From positions 558,001 through 622,000 of the forward strand of contig QEYB01001019.1 in NCBI GenBank assembly GCA_017562135.1: a stretch of DNA of 64,000 nt. Reading direction: 5' to 3'. The notes under the pieces were generated by a model, which had not been told where the DNA came from, did no database searches, and worked only from the letters and a program-made list of their open reading frames with translations. Origin of the DNA: Dipylidium caninum. Its lineage: Eukaryota; Platyhelminthes; Cestoda; Cyclophyllidea; Dipylidiidae. Position 1 is the stretch's first letter; the number at the start of each line of letters is the position of its first letter. Both the position numbers and the translations under genes were made by a program. Positions 42,605 to 54,644 of this stretch are shown here, in pieces.

Positions 42605-44608
42605 ATGGCGGGTTTGTATGAGGTGCGTTCTATTTCACCCTTGCCGAATATGTGGCTCTTAGGAAGTACAGTTGTGGAGGACACCGAGCGAAAGAGACAG
42701 GTAATCCTCTCCTCTGGTTTTGCTGTGTCATTTAGTTGGCCTCCAGGCCATCCGAGTTATTTACTCCGTTTATTTTGTCTTATGTGGCGTAAAGTACTAC
42801 GCCCTCCTTTTTACCTTTATCAAGTTGGACTGCTTCCCCGTCTTCAGATTCGTAAAAGCTTTGTATTTTTATTGCTTAGGATTCGCAGCTTGGCGGACGT
42901 ATATGCAATCATAAATACATTACAGTTCCTTCAAAAGGCTTTCATTAAGGATTGTATCAAAGAGGAAATGTAATTTTTTGTCGACATTTCTATTTTATTA
43001 AATTTTTTTGTTTTTTCCTTACGCAGCTTTCACTATTTTCTAATAACATTGGTCTTAATTTTTTTACTCTCGTACTGCATGTTTTACATTAGTCTTCCCC
43101 TTTGCAGGTACGCTGCCTCTTGTAGGAAATTACTATCGCAATTACGGGAAGCTTTCGTGTTGGTAGAAAATGAATTCCCGTCTCCAGAAGCATTTATGGA
43201 AAAATATAAGGTTTCTATCTGATACATTTTAGTAATTTTGTTTGAAAATCTGTTAGCTTTTATGCACTGAAATGATTTCCTAGATGGATTGTCCTGGTGC
43301 TCTGAAGGTTATTAGAGGGGGTCCCACAGTTCGTGACGATGGTAACAAGCTTCTCGTCCGTTGTACAGAGGTACCGGTTTATATTTGGGCTAAGTAGTTA
43401 TTCATATTATTTTTTATTCTGACTTGTTTCCGCTTGAAGCTCTTCATCACCGTCCTTGACAGGATAAGCATGAGTCAACTAGCCAAAGATCAGGTAATTC
43501 TGTTGAACACTATTTACAAATAAACTTATCTACCACAATGCGTACGTGCTAGAATAAGTTGATAAATTTATTGAGCATTTGATTCACCGCATTTTTTTGC
43601 GCATTTGTGTGTGCGCCGGTTTTTTCATCGCATGGCATCCTTGAAACACTTCTTCTGGTCTAAAGCGCTTGATTTTTTGTAAGATAGATTCAGCCAGATA
43701 TTCGTAACCTCTGGGAAGCCCTGAATGGTCTCTCTCTTCTTCCAACCGATTTTGACGGTAAAAGAAAACTGGAACATTGGTTAGTTTCAAATGAGTTATC
43801 ATTTATAGTAGCCCTTTTCCTTTATATCTGACGGCTGCTGCAGGAATTTTTTTTGAAGCACTATTTTAAATTGTCTGAATTCGTTAATTCAAATTTTCTG
43901 TAAGAAGAAGTCTACTTTATTTAGAAGGAAACCTTTTCCCTATCACTGTCTTCGAACTTTACAGATAACTGCATTATTTTTGATACTATTTCTTCAGACT
44001 TTTGAGGACGCGCTTTACTCGCGTGGGACACTATTTGTTGTTAGATTCTCTATGATTAACGATCGCTGTTTACCCTGCCATTTATTCAGACTTCGTGTTT
44101 AAATGACAATAATAGTATTTTATTAACCTTATTATTTTTCCTATTTTTGTTCTCCTAAATGTCTTGTAATGCTGCTTGATTACTGACAACAGTCACTCCG
44201 TGATTAGTATGCGGATATTTATCCACATTTGACACAGGCAACTGCAATAATTTGTTAGCTTTATTGTGACTTTTCAACTTGTTAATGCAGTTAACCTTTA
44301 CTCCATTGCAAGAATGTGACTTATAGAAAAAAATGGTTTATATTAGGGTCTTTTGGCTCACTACTCGTTATGTCCTGAATTGATGTGTACCTTTCCTGAA
44401 AATTCTTTCTTTTAAGTTCATAGCATATGCGCCTTAACAGTTTTCTGGTTATTTGGACGCTCCAAGGTACTTTCAATTCCTTTACAGGTTGAAAGTAATG
44501 GAAACTATGAAGGCATCAGAAGAACTTTCGGTCGATCAAGCCCGAACGCTTCAATTCGATGTGGATGACAGTTATACGACTTTCAAGAGCATTATTCAAG
44601 GAAAATAG
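42605..44608 (+). CDS. VPS28: VPS28, ESCRT-I subunit
   Basis: Eight exons close in phase to 200 residues: 42605-42622, 42663-42700, 42880-42969, 43108-43210, 43284-43370, 43440-43493, 43688-43779, 44488-44608. VPS28 is the ESCRT-I subunit that links to ESCRT-II during sorting of ubiquitinated cargo into multivesicular bodies. Family blocks: LYEEVQLW at the start, LADVYAIINTLQFLQKAFIK, YAASCRKLLSQLREAF and MDCPGALKVI for the N-terminal half. The C-terminal four-helix domain shows QIQPDIRNLWEALNGLSLLP, TDFDGKRKLEHWLKVMETM and ELSVDQARTLQFDVDDSY. The first coding exon is only 18 nt and its intron 40 nt. The N-terminal tail before LYEE is shorter than in vertebrates. Confidence 0.93.
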
Positions 44609-46117
44609 CTCAATTATCTAACTTTATGGATTTGCAGTGCTCAGATGCTTTTAATTCACTTCACCACTATATCACAAGACAGTACTACAATGTATGTGGT
44701 CTCACCTCTTTTCATTACTGGTTAGATTTTATCTTCACCATACACGATATTACATTTTCGTAATTGTCAAAGGTTCAATGGTGTTGTTATTACCTGAGAG
44801 GTGGTTTAAATATTGAATTCATCTTCAAAGCTCGCGAAGTCCATAGTCTAGGCCCATTTCTCTCAATTTTCCGTGTTCCTTCACCATGGCACTTGTTTTG
44901 TGGTGTACAGTATTCTTGTGCGTCATTGTTAGCATCAGTTGGTGGGCTTCTATGAATATCGCGCCACTGTATCGTGTCAAAGTAAAATAGCTTAGTTCTT
45001 AGGGCACACAAGTCGGTTAAGCGGAGAGTAAATTACCATTTCTGCAGCCTTGTCTGCTTGCACGAGCTGCAAAACTATTTTAAAAGTGTTTTCGAGAGAT
45101 CTCATTGTCATGTGTCAATCCATCGGGTGTTGCGTACTTCACTAATGGCCTGGTTCTCGTAGTCATTCACAAATGGTGACCATTTCTTCAGCAATTTGTT
45201 GTTTTCCCCTTATCACTTGCCATCTAGTAAAGTGTAAATTCGCACCGCTAGACTGTTAAAAAGCCTCCGTGTTGAAACGGCGCGGGATTTGCGGCAAAAG
45301 GCACACATGACGTGAGGCTTCTCCGAGAGGTTATCACGCTGAAGTTAGGTGAGAGAACACAGATGAGCAGGAGGCAGCGGGGCGTAAGAACATTTAAAGC
45401 CTCAAAAACTAAAGTGCTTCTCGCTAGCAAAAGAACGGTTACAGACTGCATAGGACTGCTTTGATCGCTTCTCATTTGACTTTCGAATATGCATAATCTG
45501 AACAGTGTACAAAGTCGCCTTACAGCGTACGGAGGACTGTTTCTTAATAAACGCAGCCAACAATGTCGCGAGTTTAGTTAGCCGTAATTATGGGGGGCTG
45601 AATACCATTACTGTGAAGTATTCCTGTGTTTGTAAAGATTGGCAAGAGAGCGGGTGAGAATGTCTTGAAGTGCTCATATGGACTTGTAAAAGCGTGTTCC
45701 GAAAATTGCACCATCCAACGACCTGCATATGATCACAAAGAAGAGAAGATATGTACACAATAAGACGTAGTTTTATTGTATCAATAATAATTCAAGAAGT
45801 TGTGTTTTTTTCTGGCAGACCACATGAAGCAAGTTAGTCTCTTGGATTTCATTTTGAAATGTTTGCAGAACGGACTCAACTCACCCACAGGCGCACACAC
45901 ACGCGCGCGCTCATAAAATAAAGAAATAAACAAAAAAATAGGAAAGACAAATCGAGTTTGCGCTCTAGTTATGGAGGTAAAAAACACACAGAGGTGGTAG
46001 AAATGAGGGGGCGAGAAACGGGGACGTGGGTAGGTGGTTGGAGAGAGGGTGCTCGTGGCCGAGGAGAGGGGGAGAGGTGGTTCATGTGGGTGTGGAGATG
46101 CAGAAGAAATGCCAAAA
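44609..46117. other. Convergent intergenic region, VPS28 and Rab11-FIP 3' ends
   Basis: Nothing coding recognised. It holds the 3' untranslated regions of both genes. A CA/CG dinucleotide tract lies near 45890-45910. A minus-strand AATAAA at 45772-45777 is a possible poly(A) signal for the Rab11-FIP gene. Confidence 0.45.
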
Positions 46118-49100
46118 TTACTTAGTCTCGAGCAGATCAGGGTGATCCACAACAATCTTCCCAAGAAGCCTATCCAAGTAGGCCCGAAGTTGATTATTTG
46201 TGTGCTTTTCTTGCACCAATAATTCAACAACCTGAAAGTCAAGAAATGGTTGCATCCATTCCTGTCGCAAATTGTCAATATACACAAAAAATCAAAGTGT
46301 AACGTGCACAGAAAGTAATCAACATGGTCTGCGAGGGTGAGGTATTTAGGTGTGGCTAGTGAGGTCTATTCCGAAAAAATGAGGATTGTCCGAAGAGCTT
46401 TATAAAAGTGCTCCAGGGGCCTAGAAGAGACTAAATTCCAACACTCTCCCAGACGCTTTCAACACATCATTTGCCTCACAGGTCTGTTTACGGCACGAAG
46501 TGATGCAGGCAACAGTTAAGATAACTTGCTAAAAAAACCGATGTAACCTAATTGTGATGATGATGGCAGTAAGACCGTCTGTGGCTGCGTTTTTGCAACT
46601 GTGCCGCCAATTTCCCTTCAAATCTTGAAGTCACCTTGAAGCCTTCTAGTCTATTGTAGGGGCTTAGCTGAGGTCTCTGTCCGAGACATCCACGAGCCAA
46701 GCCGCCACTTGCTGCCTCTACTTGGCTGCTACCTTGACCATTTGGGAATATTAAATTTTTAATGGAAGGCACTACCATTCATGCATTATTCACACCAAAA
46801 TCCCCAAAACCGAGAACATTGAATAAAACTACAAAATGCATGAGCGGTTGCAAACATACAGTGCTTTTCAAAAACAAGCAACAAGCGATTTTCAGTTTAC
46901 CTTCCGCCACTCCCCATAGACCTACACGTGCAAAAGACGCGTCCTGTTTATTCGAAGGTCGCCTCACTTCAATGTAGGAAAGTAAATGCAGAACAACAAA
47001 TACGGGCATAATAGCTGTCCATTGGCAAGGGCCACTATCGCCCCTCCCCCAGTCTTCCCCTAAATCCTCCGCAAGCTTTGGTATAGAGTGAGGAGAAATG
47101 CTCGTTGTCCGGGGCCTTAGAGGAACCATACTCGTGGGTCTCGAGACTCCTTCCCTCCCCCTCCCTCCCCTCCTGTGGTTTATTTACCTACTTACATTTT
47201 GAAAAAATGCCTCCTGAGTTCTACTAGGAATAGACAACGCAGTGGAGGGTGGGCGAAAAGCCGCGAAAAAGGGTGCGATGCCCAATGGGGGGAACAATTT
47301 CGTGGTAAGTACGAACCTCTTCCTTAGTCAGTTTGTCCAATTCCGCTCCCACTGTGTCGGTTGTAGAGGAGAGGAATTTCCGTCCGTCCCGAACATTATT
47401 GAACCAGGATTCCTCTTGAGCATCTTGAACCTTTTGCGCTAGAGCCTTGTTTTCCTCCTTCAGCCTATTAATAATGCGTTGCATCTCCTCCAATCGAAGC
47501 AACAGTGTCCATGCTTATAGATGTCCGAGGCCCATTGCCTACAGCTGAGTTAACCTCCTTCAGTGCCTTCAAGTGAAAAGAAGAAAACACAAAAATTGGG
47601 GAAATCTATCGTTTCCACATTCAACAGGACCTAAGGGATTTCCGTCCGTGTGATTACGGCCAATCCCCTGTTCTTAGCCACCTGGCCAGGAGGACGAGTG
47701 CACCCTTCCGGGGCGATTTTACACTCCAGTCAGCGAATCAAGTTGGGTGCGTCCTGTTCCCAGGGTCTCCTTCTCCACACAAATGACTTTTACCCACCTT
47801 CGCTAAGTAGTGACTTCCCAGTAATTCTTCATTGCGTATTGACAACAAGTCGTGCAAAACTGCCACTACAGCTTACTAATACTGCGTTAAAATATGTGAA
47901 TACGGCAAAATTTTCCGTCTGCGGCACTTAGTCCACCTTGGTCTCTCCCATTTAGAGGAATGTGAAGGAGGAGAATCTTTCACAGCGCTCATTTTGAATG
48001 TTAGAGCTATGAAGTGCGTGGGTGCTCGAGTCTGAAGTCACTCCACTTAATCCACTCCTTTTCACATGCTCACTTCACCGTCGCATCACCCGCCGATTCG
48101 CTGCGGGAGTAGAAAGAGGTAGGCACAAGGCCTGGCGCATACTTCACTTCTACCGAGATGGCAATTGTCTTGGCAACAAAATGGGCTGGGTTCTATCTTT
48201 AAATTCACTCACATTCAACGCATTGTCGCGATCGGCGATGGCTTTTTGCAACTCCCAACTCTCCGCGTCCGTTCGGCTGTTGAGTTGTTCAGTCAAAACT
48301 GCTATCCTGTCTTGTGCGTCCAAAAGGGCCTCTGCCGTTCGCTTGCCTTCCTACAATTTAACGCCAGTAGACAATTCTCAGTTCATAAATTTACAGGCCT
48401 TTTTATAACGGTTGCCACTAACTTCTGCCCCCCCCCCGGTTTATGAAGAAATTACACCTTCAGGAGTCAAATCTTTACCAACATCAGGGTGGAGGTGGCG
48501 CTCAGCCTTATTCAAGACCTATTTCTGTCCCAACACTTTCAAGTGATTGCGTAGATTCACGTCGTAATGCGGAGCTAAAAGTAACTAGACCTGTAACAAG
48601 GGGTTAAACCGGCATTGCCCACTTTGGGAGCATCGAAGAAATGTTCACTAAGGAATGCGAAAATTAATGATGGTTCACATCGACTGCAATTGGCTAAAGG
48701 AATTAGTCGATCTGTCAAACCGGAGACAATTGTTGCCCACATGGAGGGGCGAAATTGCCACTTAGGGTTCAGACGTAAGGGGGAGGGAGGGAGAGAGCTT
48801 ACCGCCCTGGCGGTGTCCAGTTCAACCTTGGTTTTGCCAAAATTAACGGTGGTTTCAGAGAGGTCGGCCTCGAGTTTCTGGCATCGTAGGCGCATATTCT
48901 CAATCTCCATCTCGTATGCCCGCTTCGAACGAGCCTAGAGAAGAGAAGGTGACAATAAAACGACAGGCCAGCGGTCTCTGCGCGCGTTCAGAGCTGGCGG
49001 TCGAACAAGATGTCATTTGCCTCCTCCAGGCTTATAAGGCAACTTTGTGGACGGGCAGAAATCAACTTTGGCGGTCACAGCCGAGCTTATGACAGAGATT

Positions 49101-52100
49101 ACACGTGCAAATGATACCGCGACCAAATCTGCTAAGTTGTGCCATACTTTTTCTTCAAAATTTACAATTGTAAATAGGAAATGTAGCCAAATTACAATAA
49201 AGTATAGTCATGTGCAGGGCACACCCTTGCACGAAAACGTGGGCGTCAACCAGACGCAACTCCTCAACTATTCGTTGCTATAACGACATTATATAAGATT
49301 ACTGCTTGTCAGACAATTTTAGCACATAGAGACGCGCGGACAATTGATGAACCAAGTTTGGGGAATGTTATGGAGGGCGAAAAAGTGAAGCGAGTCGGGT
49401 GGTTGTCTCCAGTTCAGCAGAGTTGATACCGAATATTTGTACGCAAGTGAATCACAGCACCTACGACTCGCCCCCGATTAGACGCCTGTGCCGCCACTGT
49501 TGACTCCTCCGAGAGCGGAAAGACACCGCAGTTAGCGGGGTTTTGTGCCTCAACTAATTCACTCGTGAGTAATTCGTGCTCACAAGTAAATAGGCAGGAG
49601 AGGCGCTCACGCGCGACGAGCACACACACGAAGGTTTCAGTGTCGCCTTTACGCGTCGTTGGTAACTTCGTTAAACGAAACTGAACTAATATTGGGCAAG
49701 TATTCTACCTCCTGAATGCCCGTTCAGTTTGCTCAATGCCTGGAGAGGTAACTTGCATGAGGCCGTGAATCTAGGGGTTACAGAGCGCTCACACAAGTCA
49801 GAGTAGGCGTTCCACACCGATGATTGAGGCCACCATTGGCGGCACGTGAGACGCTCACCCCGGTGTTCTGCTACTTGTAGAAGGCATTTACTTCTAGCGC
49901 CTTCACTTGAGGCAATGGCGCCCGGCAAAGTTCCACGGGGTATGTTGATGTCAACACCGGCACATTCGTCGCTCCGGCCTCACATCCTCGAGGATGCCAT
50001 CAACCACTGAAGCGTGACTCTATTGTGTACCAACGTAATTCAGAGTCAAAGCACACACATATAGTCAAGAAAGTGGGGTGGAGGGAAGCTCGGAAGCCGA
50101 GCAGCTCTCCGTGAGGCACTGGTCATGTGACAAATCGGCGAAGGGTTGCCATAGCTTTATTACACGAACAATGGGTAGTCAGGCGACGAAAAGAGTGCAG
50201 CGACGGAAACAAATCTTCCCGAGTGGCTGGGCCAATTTGGACAAACTCCGCTTTCCATTTAGACAACAACCAGGCGAAAAAATGGGCGGCGTAGACATTT
50301 TTATTGCACGAACCAGTTATTATTTAACCCGCCAACTGCCCCTTCTCGGGCCTACCGACCACCGAATCGACGAAGAAACATGCAAATGCCGGTAAAAGTG
50401 CGAGGCTAAGACTAGTTTCGGGATTTACTTTGTCTAGTCAGCGGTAGCGAGAACAAGAGGGGCCGAGGACTCACCATAAGGGACTCCAAGTGTGAGCGCT
50501 CACTTTCCAGGTCGCGTTTGTAGCGGGCCTCGATTTCCTTCAGCCGCTCCTCGAGCACCGCCACCGAGGCGCTCAGACGCACATTCTCCTCGCGCAGTCG
50601 TGCTGCCAGGCTGTCCACACCGTTGACTGCTGCCGCTTGGGAAGTCATGGAATCCATCTTAGCCGCCATTTGGCGCATTTGGCTCTGAAGTGGCATTGGC
50701 GACATCTTAACTCACCCCCATTCCAACCTCATTCACACTTGAAAGGCAAAGATATCACTCTTTTCCCGCAAAAAAAAGTAGGTAACTCATTGGATTATGA
50801 CTCTGATTGAACGTATCGCCACAGTACTAAAAGTCACATTTATTTAAAACCACAAAAAGATTCAATTGCAATCAACCGGTGTGCAGAAGCCGAGCAAGAC
50901 CGTTTAGTGACTTAACTGACAATTTAAGCAGGTTATTCAAGCAAATCGCCTGACGCCAAACACAAGAATTGGAATTAAGTGGTAGATAATCTCTGACAAA
51001 TGTAGAGTTTTGAACGACAGACGCACGGCTTCACTTGGTGACCTCGCAAAGTACATCTACCTGCCATCTCCCCACTATACACCTAACCGAGAAAAAAACC
51101 ATTCATCTAATTTCTGCAAAAAAATTGTACTTGAATACACGGAAATTTTCGGCCTCCCCACACGGAAATGCTGCCACTGTGGGTTAAATCTTCTCAACTA
51201 CTCTTCTCCTTGTCTATTTGAGCGTGTGACGCGCAAGAAGCCCGATCATGTGGAAGGACTGTGCTGTAATTTTCCCCATCTCTGCCAATTAATGTGGGCG
51301 GCACAGGTACACGCCACAAGTAATTGCCATGACGTCTCCAAGGCTTCGCACCGACGTTTTAGCTGTCAATTCGAGAGTAGAGCCTCCAACCCCCTCACCA
51401 CAAACCACATCAACAATACCTCCATTATGACCTTCGAAAAGGGAAATATGAATTGAAGACCGCTCAACAGCCTGTCTCTGAAAAAGTCGCAGGTAAGACA
51501 AGAACAAGGCCTTCAGAACTTGGGGACCAAAAACAGCGGCCTCATCCTCTGCCCCACTTACCGCAACGAAGTTGTTTAGTGGTTGCCAGCCTGTGGTGGA
51601 GGCAACAAGTGTCATAACAGTTAAGATTTTCAAGCGCGGTCTTTTATTTATATGAAAGAAGTGAGTGTTGCCTTAGTAAAGAGCAATCGGAAACGAGCCC
51701 AAAAAGTATTGGTGTCTAAGTAACAACTAAAAGGAACCGATTTGTTTAGGGACATGTCGACGATGGAGACGTGCGAGTGCTGAATTCTATTTTGTCCAAA
51801 AGCGCCCGTAACCATTTGAGCCTTCAGCCCTTTGAGCACAAACTACATTAGGCTTGAAATTGAAGTGGCAGCGTCGCCCTAAATTAGTTACACTTACCTT
51901 TTCTAGTCAGGAGCCACCTCCGCGGCCCAACGTGTGTTTGATAATGCAAGGACGGGTAAGAGTACAAACACGTGAAAATTGCAAAAAGAGTGGCAAAAAA
52001 CAAACATCATGAGGAGGAGAAGGAGTTAGTGTCGTCACTTGTAGAATCAAATGTATTCGACAGTGCACGAGATCCCCCCCCCGCCACGCCACATCAGTCA

Positions 52101-53750
52101 AAGAATACAGTAAAAAGGCCTACTTAGATGAGGGTGAGTGGTGCCTTACACCATTGCTGGGTAACGTCAGTAAAATGCGCTGATCGCGCGATGGCGATTG
52201 CGTACTTCGTGCATAAGTGTTCACACTGAGGTAGTTATTATTTTGCACATCAGCGAACACATCTCCTGTTTGCTAAGAACTAAGGCTTATTCACATGGCA
52301 ATCGGTGTCGGTGTAAGGTATGAGGAAGCGCATATCATTAGCTGATGTTAACTGCTATAAGGTATATCTCTATGGAATTTCGAGTTTGCTCTGTAGTTTC
52401 TTGAGTATGACACAGGGTTGAGTGTCATAGGGAGATTAAAAAGATGATGGTCGCTATTCATACTTACTTTCAATTGTTCAATACTATTATCGACATCATC
52501 TAACATCAAATCGGAGCGGGAGCCGCTGAAGGGCGATCCAGTGTTATCGTTAAAGGATGGGACGGAATTTCGCGTACTGAAAGACATTAATAAAGGTATT
52601 CATTGATAAAAATAGCTTATAGCGAAGCAGCGTCACAGTGACCTAAAGGTGGACGCTGAGGAAATCCAGATTTTTTAAGCGTTAACACTTGTAGAGCCCT
52701 AAGCTAACGCCATTAACGCTGTCATTAAACAAAAGCGACTCCAGAAATTGACTCAAATGAGTAGTGCTACGGAGGGCTAGGGGTCACAGAAAGCCGTAAA
52801 TAGAGGCAAGTGAAATTTCAGCGCCGAGCCAGCGATCTCACCTCGAGGATAGTGGTGTTTTTCGGTAAAGTGGAGGTCGCTGAAAACCTGATAATCTTGA
52901 TGTTGGAAATAGAGAATTAGACTATTAAACCCTTTTTCATGGGCACGTATGTACTTTTAAGCAATGTAAAACTATCATAAAAATTTCTTCCGTTACGGTA
53001 AGAAGGCAAATACTTGCACGCTATAAATATGGAATGGGAAAGTTTATTAAATATAGAAAACCTTTACTCACAGCAATGTTGATGGACGGGTGGGAGTATA
53101 GTCCATGCCGTTAGGTTCCAGAAAACCACTATCCTCCGTCTATAAAAGCAAATTTTTTTAAAAGTTGGACGATTAGCAGAGGCGCTCATAAAAAACATTT
53201 ATTACGAGAGGATACCATGTAGATAGTAGATTAACTTATCGTATCAAGGCAAGTCCAGCACAAAGCGTCACACATTAATGTGCGGGCTTTACCTTCATGT
53301 CTGGATCGTTATCAATATTTGGCATCACGAAATCCTCGAGGGTTATGGAAACGCGACGACCGTGAAGATTCAAAGTCATTGTTTTTCTTTTCAATTCTTC
53401 CCTATCTTTTTTTCAAGTAAAAACACTTTTTACATCGACCTACCTTGGCAAGTGAAGAAATTTTGGAATGCATACTGAAAGTCATCAAATGATATTATTC
53501 CGTCCTTCTCGGGATCAAGTGCGTTAACAAGATTTTTAACATCCTAACAAATGAACGGTAAAAAAATGACGAACCAATGACTGCATATGTCCGGATTTAT
53601 CGTCTGGATTCTCAGTAGCCGTTTTCTGCGACATTGAGGTATAAAACTCCTCAAGGCACTAGTAAATTGTTCAACCGTAATGTATCCCTTATTTCCATTG
53701 TCCAAAGCAGAAAAAACTTGACGCAATGTTTCTGTGTCCACGTTCATCAT
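46118..53750 (-). CDS. RAB11FIP: Class II Rab11 family-interacting protein (FIP3/FIP4-like)
   Basis: Supported exons are 53750-53571, 53543-53444, 53405-53293, 53139-53072, possibly one near 52895-52850, then 52576-52468, 50684-50475, 48934-48803, 48350-48213, 47566-47317 and 46231-46118. Class II FIPs bind Rab11 and Arf and act in recycling endosomes and cytokinesis. Two EF-hands open the protein: ETLRQVFSALDNGNKGYITV (degenerate loop) and LDPEKDGIISFDDFQYAF (a good loop). A Ser-rich linker follows, then coiled coil (LREENVRLSASVAVLEERL, MRLRCQKLEADLSET, INRLKEENKALAQKV). The last exon is the Rab11-binding domain: NNQLRAYLDRLLGKIVVDHP then LLETK and stop. Domain order is that of FIP3/FIP4. 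The exon 47566-47317 is one base too long for its flanking phases unless a 55-nt intron is removed. The first intron (27 nt) and the 53-52 kb joins are uncertain. Confidence 0.82.
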
Positions 53751-54644
53751 GCAAACGTTAGGCGTGTATATGTGCAAAACTATTTCAATAAGCGGGGCGT
53801 CTTGACCTTTGAAACGATTTAATAAAACAATCATTAGCTGTAGATTTTGGGACACTCACATTTGTAACCGTAACTTTCTTAAAACATTTTTGATTGTTAA
53901 ATTTAACTTACTTTATTGGGACTTTTTTGTTGGTTGCTTGTTAAACCGACGTTTGTTTTCTTTTGTTAATAAAACAAGGCATTCTGACACCTTCGTTAAT
54001 CACTTGTACTTTACGCGCACTTTCACTAACTTACATCTGCACTTGTCGGTAATTGATTGTCTGGCTTTTTGAAGTGATTTCACCTGGTCCCACAACCTCT
54101 TCTTGCTGTTCTACCCATATCTATCATATTCTTAATAACTTAGTAGCATTCACAGAACGCAATTCCACTTATCACTAATTTTAGGAATAACTGCATCAAC
54201 CTTTTTTCTTTCAAAAAAATTCGGTCTACGCCGGTGTGAACCTCACTTCCACTGACGTACTTGCACCCCTTCTAACTTATTCTTTTAGTAAGGAACAACA
54301 CCCCGTCAATGCCCCGAACCCGTAATGTTGACCTGGTAAGCACACAATTGCGAGAAGCATCACCGAACACCAAGCCAAAATGTCAATACCCCACCCTACC
54401 CAGCCGTTAACTAAGACATCCCACCCTCCATCACTTCTGCAAGCATCACAACTGTTAGCAAATTACTTTAATTGCATGTTACCAAATTGATATGGTCAAC
54501 GGCAAATCAACCATTAAATGCCCATAACAACCATGTAAAACATGTACAGGTGATCTATTGGATTTGGGTGGTGGGGAGCTTTAGCAGTTAGATCTCTACA
54601 AATATACTTTCTGATGGTAAAAATAACACTGACATCTCCTTTTA
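53751..54644. other. Tandem gap between HMGCR stop and Rab11-FIP start
   Basis: AT-rich sequence with no gene recognised. It should hold the HMGCR 3' untranslated region and the Rab11-FIP promoter. Confidence 0.45.

Noticed and set aside
43584..43802. Minus-strand 72-codon frame that looks protein-like
   Set aside because: It is the antisense of VPS28 exon 7 (43688-43779), whose plus-strand translation matches the family exactly.
44414..44487. A 7-nt micro-exon (TTTTCTG) to complete VPS28
   Set aside because: It kept phase but lost conserved residues; extending exon 7 to 43779 gives the full family sequence (DFDGKRKLEHWLKVM) with no extra exon.
45890..45915. CA/CG repeat
   Set aside because: A short microsatellite in the shared 3' flank of VPS28 and Rab11-FIP; no further structure.
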